This document shows, in pieces, positions 5,840 to 9,804 of a stretch of DNA of 9,804 bases. Origin of the DNA: Nitrospirota bacterium (lineage in GTDB: Bacteria; Nitrospirota; Nitrospiria; Nitrospirales; NS-4); the NCBI GenBank assembly GCA_005877855.1, contig VBOF01000242.1, positions 1-9,804 on the forward strand, written 5' to 3'. Both the position numbers and the translations under genes were made by a program. Position 1 is the stretch's first letter, and the number at the start of each line of letters is the position of its first letter. The notes below the pieces were generated by a model. The model worked only from the letters and a program-made list of their open reading frames with translations, was not told the origin of the DNA and did not search any database.

Positions 5840-7288
5840 CAGCCCGTCTCGCGTACAGTGCTGATCGTCGGAGGCGGGATTGCCGGCCTGAGCGCCGCGT
5901 ACGGCCTGGCTGAGAGCGCCACCGCTCGCGACAGCCCGATCCAGTGCACGCTGGTCGAGGCCGAGCCGCGGCTGGGGGGCAAGATCCTCACCGAACAGGT
6001 CGGCGGCTTCGTCATCGAAGGCGGGCCCGACTCTTTTCTCTCCCAGAAGCCGGGGGGCGTCGAATTGTGCCGGCGGCTCGGTCTTGCTGACCGGGTGATC
6101 GGCACGAACCGGGATCGGCGAAAGACCTATGTCTATTCGAAGGGACGCCTGGAGGAGCTCCCTGAAGGGTGGGCGCTGGGCGTCCCCACCAAGCTGGGGC
6201 CGTTCCTCAAGAGCGGACTGCTGTCCTGGAGAGGCAAGTTACGCCTGGGCGCCGAGCTGCTGATCCCGCGCCGCAGCGCGCGCGGGGATGAATCCCTGGG
6301 CGCGTTCTTTCGCCGGCGCCTGGGAGAGGAAGCGCTGGAGCGCATCATCGAGCCGTTGATGACTGGCATCTACGCGGGGGATGCGGACAGCCTGAGCATC
6401 CAGGCGACCTTCCCGCGCTTTCCCGAGATGGAGCGCCAGGCCGGCAGCATCGTCCGTGCGCTGCTGGGCTCATGGCGGCGCCGGGGACAGATTTCAAATC
6501 TGTCCCCTCCCTCGGGCGGCTCGCCCTTCGTGACACTTCAGGGCGGACTGTCCGAAATGGTCCAGGCCTTGACCGCTCGACTCGGCCGGCTCAGTGTGCT
6601 CGCAGGGTACCGGGTCCGCGCCGTGCGCGTGAGCGGGCCGCCGAGAGGGTACGAGGTCGTGATCGAAGGCGCAGCGCCTCTGGCGACCGACGCGCTGGTC
6701 CTGGCGGTGCCGGCCTGCGATGCCGCTTCTCTGATTGAGCCGCTCGACGCCGAGTTGGGCGCCCTGCTCCGCGGCATTCCCTATGCGTCCACCGCGACGA
6801 TCTCCCTGGGTTTCCCCCGGAAGGACTTCTCGCACCACCTGGACGGCTACGGGTTCGTCGTCCCACGGATTGAAGGGCGCGCGCTGCTGGCGGTGACCTG
6901 GACGTCGTCGAAGTGGAGCCATCGGGCGCCGGATGAGGCGGTGCTGCTTCGGGCCTACGTCGGTGGCGCGGGGCGGGAGACGGTGTTAGAGCGGGACGAC
7001 GACGGGTTAGTGGGCCTGGTGCGGGCGGAGCTCCGGGATATGATGGGCGTCACCGAAGCGCCGGTCCTGGCCAAGGTCTATCGCTGGCCTCGCGCGATGC
7101 CTCAATATCTCGTGGGACATCTCGAAAGGCTGGCCGCTATCGACGAGCGGCTCGTGCGATGGCCGGGCCTCTTCCTGACGGGCGCGGGATACCGGGGCGT
7201 AGGCATTCCGGACTGCATCGGTGACGGCTTGGCCACGGCAGAACGCGTGCGCGCGTATTTTGACAAGGGCGTGTCGCGGGCCGTATAG
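5837..7288 (+). CDS. hemG: Protoporphyrinogen/coproporphyrinogen oxidase, HemY/CgoX type, FAD-dependent
   Basis: This 483-residue flavoenzyme oxidises a porphyrinogen to the porphyrin by six electrons, with oxygen in characterised relatives. The FAD site is clear: VLIVGGGIAGLSAAYGL (8-24), then LVEAEPRLGGKI with Glu41. GGFVIEGGPDSFLSQKP, RRRLGEEALERIIEPLMTGI and YAGDADSLSIQATFPRF are typical of HemY. The C-terminal FAD block reads FLTGAGYRGVGIPDCIGDG. The closest pattern I know is B. subtilis HemY (CgoX), also placed after hemE-hemH. The gene is called hemG or hemY. The start ATG has no Shine-Dalgarno and lies inside a small hairpin, 16 nt after the hemH stop. Residues 216-224 are encoded by a 25-nt dispersed-repeat palindrome in a variable loop. 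Confidence 0.96.
   Translation: MQPVSRTVLIVGGGIAGLSAAYGLAESATARDSPIQCTLVEAEPRLGGKILTEQVGGFVIEGGPDSFLSQKPGGVELCRRLGLADRVIGTNRDRRKTYVYSKGRLEELPEGWALGVPTKLGPFLKSGLLSWRGKLRLGAELLIPRRSARGDESLGAFFRRRLGEEALERIIEPLMTGIYAGDADSLSIQATFPRFPEMERQAGSIVRALLGSWRRRGQISNLSPPSGGSPFVTLQGGLSEMVQALTARLGRLSVLAGYRVRAVRVSGPPRGYEVVIEGAAPLATDALVLAVPACDAASLIEPLDAELGALLRGIPYASTATISLGFPRKDFSHHLDGYGFVVPRIEGRALLAVTWTSSKWSHRAPDEAVLLRAYVGGAGRETVLERDDDGLVGLVRAELRDMMGVTEAPVLAKVYRWPRAMPQYLVGHLERLAAIDERLVRWPGLFLTGAGYRGVGIPDCIGDGLATAERVRAYFDKGVSRAV
6483..6507. repeat. Perfect 25-nt palindrome inside hemG (REP-like)
   Basis: GGGGACAGATTT, C, AAATCTGTCCCC is an exact 12-bp inverted repeat with one central base. Its left arm is identical to the intergenic copy at 2358-2369. 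In hemG it is read in frame as GQISNLSP, in a loop that differs between HemY proteins, so the insertion seems tolerated. Confidence 0.7.
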
Positions 7289-7318
7289 TCAGGCTCCCGT
7301 AAAGGATCGTGGTTCCCG

Positions 7319-7747
7319 ATGGCCGACAAGACTGGCCCCACGGCCTACACCTACGATGTGACGCTCAGGAACGGGCCGTTCCGCGAGCCGGACGCGCCCG
7401 CGCTCTCCTATGACTTCTTCGTCAATCGCAAGGGCTGGCTGATCCCGCGGGCCATGCGGGTCTGGGTGGACATCAAGAGCGAGTTGGAGCTCTTCCAGCA
7501 TCAGATCCTGGGTGTGTCCGGCGGCTCGCCCGGCCAGCAGCTTAAGCTCACCCAGTTCTTGACCCGGAAGATCGCCGAGCAGAAGGCCCAGTTGGTCTTG
7601 GAAGAGGGCCGGATGGAAAAGTCCTCCGAGGTCCTGGTCAAGGGATTCGCGGAGACCGACGTGCACCTCGTCCCCCGACTCGAAGCCTGGATGCGGGAAG
7701 TCAAAGACCAGGTCAGGGAGGAGATCAGGACCCAGATCGGGCTGTAG
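7319..7747 (+). CDS. Hypothetical protein, 142 aa, last gene of the hem operon
   Basis: The ATG at 7319 lies 30 nt after hemG on the same strand, so it is probably in the operon. AAAGGA upstream is a poor ribosome site at about 12 nt. The N-terminal part looks beta-stranded (TAYTYDVTLRNGPFREPDAP, SYDFFVNRKGWLIPRAMRVW). The C-terminal two thirds are helical and charged (LKLTQFLTRKIAEQKAQLVL, LEAWMREVKDQVREEIRTQI), possibly coiled coil. There are no cysteines, signal peptide or heme-binding motif. I do not recognise the family. It ends 13 nt before a convergent gene. Confidence 0.75.
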   Translation: MADKTGPTAYTYDVTLRNGPFREPDAPALSYDFFVNRKGWLIPRAMRVWVDIKSELELFQHQILGVSGGSPGQQLKLTQFLTRKIAEQKAQLVLEEGRMEKSSEVLVKGFAETDVHLVPRLEAWMREVKDQVREEIRTQIGL

Positions 7748-7760
7748 CGGTGGGTGTCGC

Positions 7761-8204
7761 CTAGTAGCCGCCCAAGCGCCCTCGATTGCCGAACGCGCCG
7801 GGCGCTTGTTCCGCGGCGGTCTCTTTCTTCTTCTTTTCCTTCTGCGGCTCGCCGTACGGCCTCAGCACGGGGGAATCCCAGATCACGGCGTTCCCCGGGG
7901 CCAGATCGGCAGCCTCCAGCAAGTGCGTGCGGGCCTCGTCTCTCTGGCCCAGATACCAGAGCGTGTTGCCCAGGTTGTAGTGCGCCTCTGCGCACTTCGG
8001 CCCCGCGGAGACAGCCATGAGGAATTCGGCCTTGGCCGCTTCAAGCCGGCGCTCTTTATAGTGGGCGATCCCGGCCTTGTTGTATGTAACCGCCGAGGCG
8101 GGCTGGCAACCGTTCGCCGGCAGGGCTGGCCTGAGAGGCGGCGGCGGATTCAACAGGGAGCAGCCCGTCATGGCGACGAGCAGGGCGAGGCTGACTGAGC
8201 GCAT
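7761..8204 (-). CDS. TPR-repeat lipoprotein
   Basis: The product is 147 residues from the ATG at 8204. MRSVSLALLVAMTGC is a lipoprotein signal with the lipid-bearing Cys15 (Met at -3 is slightly unusual). A Pro-rich linker (NPPPPLRPALP) follows. Two TPR units cover about 39-71 and 73-105, with the usual A-x-x-x-Y/G pattern (AGIAHYKERRLEAAKAEF and AHYNLGNTLWYLGQRDEA). The tail is Lys/Glu-rich (EPQKEKKKKE) then Gly-rich. It probably sits on a membrane face as a protein-binding scaffold. The longer frame from 8267 is rejected because a promoter lies at 8212-8240, inside it. No Shine-Dalgarno is present. It is convergent with the 142-aa gene. Confidence 0.85.
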   Translation of the reverse strand: MRSVSLALLVAMTGCSLLNPPPPLRPALPANGCQPASAVTYNKAGIAHYKERRLEAAKAEFLMAVSAGPKCAEAHYNLGNTLWYLGQRDEARTHLLEAADLAPGNAVIWDSPVLRPYGEPQKEKKKKETAAEQAPGAFGNRGRLGGY

Positions 8205-8211
8205 GGCAGAG

Positions 8212-8240
8212 ATAGTAGCCGCATTGGACAAAACTTTCAA
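8212..8240 (-). promoter_or_regulatory. Minus-strand promoter for the TPR lipoprotein, apparently leaderless
   Basis: The reverse strand reads TTGAAA (8235-8240), a 17-nt spacer and TACTAT (8212-8217). Only 7 nt separate the -10 from the ATG at 8204, so transcription should begin at or within a base or two of the start codon. No Shine-Dalgarno could fit. Confidence 0.65.
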
Positions 8241-8252
8241 GAAAAGGACAGT

Positions 8253-8281
8253 TTGCCGGTTTGCCACTGGGGCGATACAAT
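8253..8281 (+). promoter_or_regulatory. Plus-strand promoter for the Cys-rich protein, apparently leaderless
   Basis: TTGCCG (8253-8258), a 17-nt spacer and TACAAT (8276-8281, 5 of 6) lie 9 nt before the ATG at 8291. The expected start leaves a leader of about 0-3 nt. It is back to back with the minus-strand promoter at 8212-8240; the -35 boxes are 12 nt apart. Confidence 0.6.
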
Positions 8282-8290
8282 AGGCGCGAC

Positions 8291-8695
8291 ATGCCCACGC
8301 CCGAGCAGGCCCTCCGGCACCAGGAGTTCGTGAAAGCGCTCCAGCATGAGGCGATTCCGTGCGGCCGGTCGGGGTGCCCAGGGCCGGTCCAGATGACGGA
8401 CCTCTCCCAGTTGCACGATCGGGTCAAGACGTTCCAATTCACGTGCGAGCGGTGCGGCTGGCAGGACCGTGTCGTCGGGCGGCAAGAGCTCTCGCCGCCG
8501 TGGGACGAAGCGTCGCTGCAGGAGATAGCCTATGAACATTTGATGCACCTGCCGGCGTTCTGTCCGTTCGATCACACGCCCATCGTGTTCATCTCGCTGC
8601 CGAACCCCCGGCGCAAGGCTCGGTACAGGCTGTCATGCTTTTACTGCGGCCGGCAGGCCGAGATGGATTGGCCGCCTCCGGAGGCGAGGCGGTAG
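8291..8695 (+). CDS. Hypothetical multi-cysteine, probably zinc-binding protein
   Basis: The 134-residue product carries Cys24 and Cys29 (CGRSGC), Cys52 and Cys55 (CERC), Cys91 with His95 (CPFDH), and Cys116 and Cys119 (CFYC). This fits two zinc-ribbon-like sites, one from residues 24-55 and one from 91-119. It begins MPTPEQALRHQEFVKALQHE, a probable helix, and has no signal peptide. The pattern of two knuckles around a short helix (EASLQEIAYEHLMHL) suggests a nucleic-acid or protein adaptor, but I know no named family. The ATG at 8291 is chosen because the longer TTG frame (8261) starts inside the promoter. It is convergent with the receiver protein 14 nt away. Confidence 0.75.
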   Translation: MPTPEQALRHQEFVKALQHEAIPCGRSGCPGPVQMTDLSQLHDRVKTFQFTCERCGWQDRVVGRQELSPPWDEASLQEIAYEHLMHLPAFCPFDHTPIVFISLPNPRRKARYRLSCFYCGRQAEMDWPPPEARR

Positions 8696-8709
8696 GAGAG
8701 CGGGCGGTC

Positions 8710-9501
8710 TTAGTGCAGGAGGACCAGGCCGACCTGGACTGCCACCAAGAGCCGCTCCGGCTCAACCGGCTTGCCCAAGATATCGGCCGATCCCAGCTCA
8801 AGCGCCGCTTTAAGCAGGGCATCGTCCTCGTTGGCGGTCATCATGACGAAACCACCCGTGTAGTTCTTCGCCCGCAATGTCCGCAGCACCTCAATCCCCT
8901 TCAGGCCAGGCAGGTCCATGTCCATCACAACGAGTTGCGGCTTTTCCCGGGCCACCGACTCCAAGATGGCAGGACTATCCTTGGCCACGTGCACCTGATA
9001 GCCCCGCTGGGTCAGAAATCTTGAAAGGGGCTCGTTGGTCTGCGGTTCGTTATCCACCAAGAGGATCGTGTCCGCTTTCAGCATTCCGAGGAACGCGCGC
9101 GCCTTCTCCCCGGGCGACTTCGGCGCGCCGCCGGCCTGGGCTGGCTCCATGAGCCCGCGCTGCAACGATGCCACAATGGTATCCAAGGAAAGCGATTTGC
9201 TGAGAAAGTCCGTCACCCCCAGCTTCCGCGCTTGCAGCTCCATGGCATCCGACCCCCACGCCGTCAGGATCATCACGGCCGCCTTGGTGTCGATCGCGCG
9301 GATTTGCTTCAGGACTTCCAGTCCGTCCATCTGGGGCATGCGGAGGTCCAGCATCGTGAACCGGGGCCGGTGCTGTTTGAATAACTCGACGGCCTGGCGT
9401 CCGTTGTTCGCTGTCAGGACGTCGTGGCCGTGGCCCTGCAACAAGGTCTTCAACAGCTCGCAGAACACCACCTCATCATCTACGACCAGAATCGTCGCCA
9501 T
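8710..9501 (-). CDS. Tandem receiver-domain (double REC) response regulator without output domain
   Basis: The 263-residue product holds two CheY-like receiver domains. The first (about 3-118) has the acidic pair in LVVDDE, phospho-acceptor Asp52 in LDLRMPQMDG, Thr80 and Lys102, followed by Ser instead of the usual Pro. The second (about 143-260) has LLVDNE, so Asn replaces one acidic residue. Its acceptor is Asp194 in MDMDLPG, followed by MMTAN with Thr222 and K244-P245. An Ala/Gly/Pro-rich linker joins them (EPAQAGGAPKSPGEKA). There is no HTH, GGDEF or other output, so it probably acts through protein contacts or as a phosphate relay. GAGGAG lies 3 nt before the ATG. A tRNA-Met gene lies 67 nt upstream on the same strand. 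No kinase is in the window. Confidence 0.92.
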   Translation of the reverse strand: MATILVVDDEVVFCELLKTLLQGHGHDVLTANNGRQAVELFKQHRPRFTMLDLRMPQMDGLEVLKQIRAIDTKAAVMILTAWGSDAMELQARKLGVTDFLSKSLSLDTIVASLQRGLMEPAQAGGAPKSPGEKARAFLGMLKADTILLVDNEPQTNEPLSRFLTQRGYQVHVAKDSPAILESVAREKPQLVVMDMDLPGLKGIEVLRTLRAKNYTGGFVMMTANEDDALLKAALELGSADILGKPVEPERLLVAVQVGLVLLH

Positions 9502-9520
9502 AGGCTCCTCAATGGAGTTC

Positions 9521-9556
9521 CGATCGGGAAGACTTCAGGAAAGAAGTCCTCGATCG
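9521..9556 (-). other. Strong hairpin between tRNA-Met and the receiver gene
   Basis: CGATC (9521-9525) pairs with 9552-9556, and 9528-9536 pairs with 9543-9551, around a 6-nt loop and a 2-nt bulge: 14 pairs. The single imperfect position is a G-U pair in minus-strand RNA but A-C in plus-strand RNA, which favours a minus-strand transcript. There is no T run, so it may be a processing site rather than a terminator. Confidence 0.5.
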
Positions 9557-9568
9557 CGGGAGTGTATT

Positions 9569-9644
9569 TGGTGGCGGTGGAGGGTATCGAACCCCCGACC
9601 CGCGGCTTATGAGTCCGCTGCTCTACCAACTGAGCTACACCGCC
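9569..9644 (-). tRNA. tRNA-Met (anticodon CAT), elongator type
   Basis: The 76-nt cloverleaf on the reverse strand has acceptor GGCGGTG/CACCGCC, D-arm GCTC/GAGC, anticodon loop CTCATAA with CAT at 9609-9611, T-arm GGGGG/CCCTC with TTCGATA, discriminator A and an encoded CCA. The normal G1-C72 pair argues against initiator tRNA. A CAT anticodon could also be the lysidine-modified Ile2 tRNA, but the acceptor and D-arm resemble elongator Met. The base pair 31-39 is an A-G mismatch at the top of the anticodon stem. Confidence 0.93.
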
Positions 9645-9662
9645 ACCCCGAGCTTGCGGCTC

Positions 9663-9671
9663 ATTATCCCA
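9663..9671 (-). promoter_or_regulatory. Extended -10 promoter for tRNA-Met
   Basis: The reverse strand reads TGG then GATAAT, an extended -10 (TGn plus 5 of 6). No good -35 is seen. The start would lie near 9656, about 12 nt before the mature tRNA. Confidence 0.5.
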
Positions 9672-9683
9672 CAAAAGCCGTGC

Positions 9684-9804
9684 TTACCAGCTTTTGGCGC
9701 CCACTTGGCCTGCGTCGTCTCCGATGAAGGGGCGTAAACGCTCTTCCAGGTCCAGTGCTTGCGTTTCCGGCGGCGGCGCAGCTTCCAGGGCGGCCGCGAC
9801 GGCC
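9684..9804 (-). CDS. C-terminal end of an unidentified gene, cut by window edge
   Basis: The reverse strand is open from the window edge to a TAA at 9684-9686, giving 39 residues. They include EAAPPPETQALDLEERLRPF and end IGDDAGQVGAKSW. The codons are GC-rich like the neighbouring genes, and the tail reads like a real charged C-terminus. Too little is present to name a family. A 7-bp inverted repeat, CAAAAGC/GCTTTTG (9672-9696), overlaps the stop. The frame ends 39 nt before the tRNA. Confidence 0.55.
   Translation of the reverse strand, partial: AVAAALEAAPPPETQALDLEERLRPFIGDDAGQVGAKSW

Noticed and set aside
8205..8267. Longer N-terminus for the TPR protein (start at 8267)
   Set aside because: It would place the start upstream of a good promoter, and the true lipoprotein signal begins at 8204.
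1..9804. CRISPR array, phage genes, transposase, toxin-antitoxin or defence system
   Set aside because: No regularly spaced repeats, integrase, transposase or paired toxin gene could be found on either strand.

Overview
This is a GC-rich bacterial chromosome segment holding housekeeping and small hypothetical genes. There is no phage, plasmid, CRISPR or defence-system signature. The gene set suggests a free-living Gram-negative-like bacterium: a split biotin carboxylase, a Bacillus-like hemE-hemH-hemG cluster, FmdB zinc ribbon, TudS/DUF523, a TPR lipoprotein and a tandem receiver protein. I lean towards Nitrospirota, but that rests on general resemblance only and is weak.

Layout. (1) 1-1448, minus strand: fmdB-like zinc ribbon, a secreted IPT/TIG-like protein whose 3' end looks broken, and the 5' part of a biotin carboxylase gene, probably one operon with a TATAAT promoter near 1487. 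(2) 1525-2268, plus strand: a 59-aa gene with a perfect Shine-Dalgarno, then a GTG-started 156-aa unknown gene 4 nt later. (3) 2269-2532: an island of dispersed repeats. (4) 2533-3521, minus strand: a small alpha/beta-barrel-like unknown protein and a DUF523/TudS protein. (5) 3522-3837: a gene-free gap with a 137-nt imperfect hairpin, a strong sigma70 promoter and a 20-bp palindrome at the start of the hem transcript. (6) 3838-7747, plus strand: hemE, hemH, hemG and a 142-aa unknown gene, closely packed. (7) 7761-8695: a TPR lipoprotein (minus) and a multi-Cys protein (plus), divergently transcribed from two back-to-back promoters whose -10 boxes lie only 7 and 9 nt from the start codons. (8) 8710-9804, minus strand: a double-receiver protein preceded by tRNA-Met and the tail of another gene.

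How the genes work together. hemE, hemH and hemG give three late heme steps: uroporphyrinogen decarboxylation, porphyrinogen oxidation and iron insertion. HemH and HemG both look like the Bacillus (coproporphyrin-type) enzymes, yet HemH has Met rather than Tyr at position 13, so the final route to heme is open. No clearly new biological system is visible. The most unexplained items are the 137-nt hairpin beside the hem promoter, a perfect 25-nt repeat palindrome translated inside hemG, and the pair of apparently leaderless divergent promoters.
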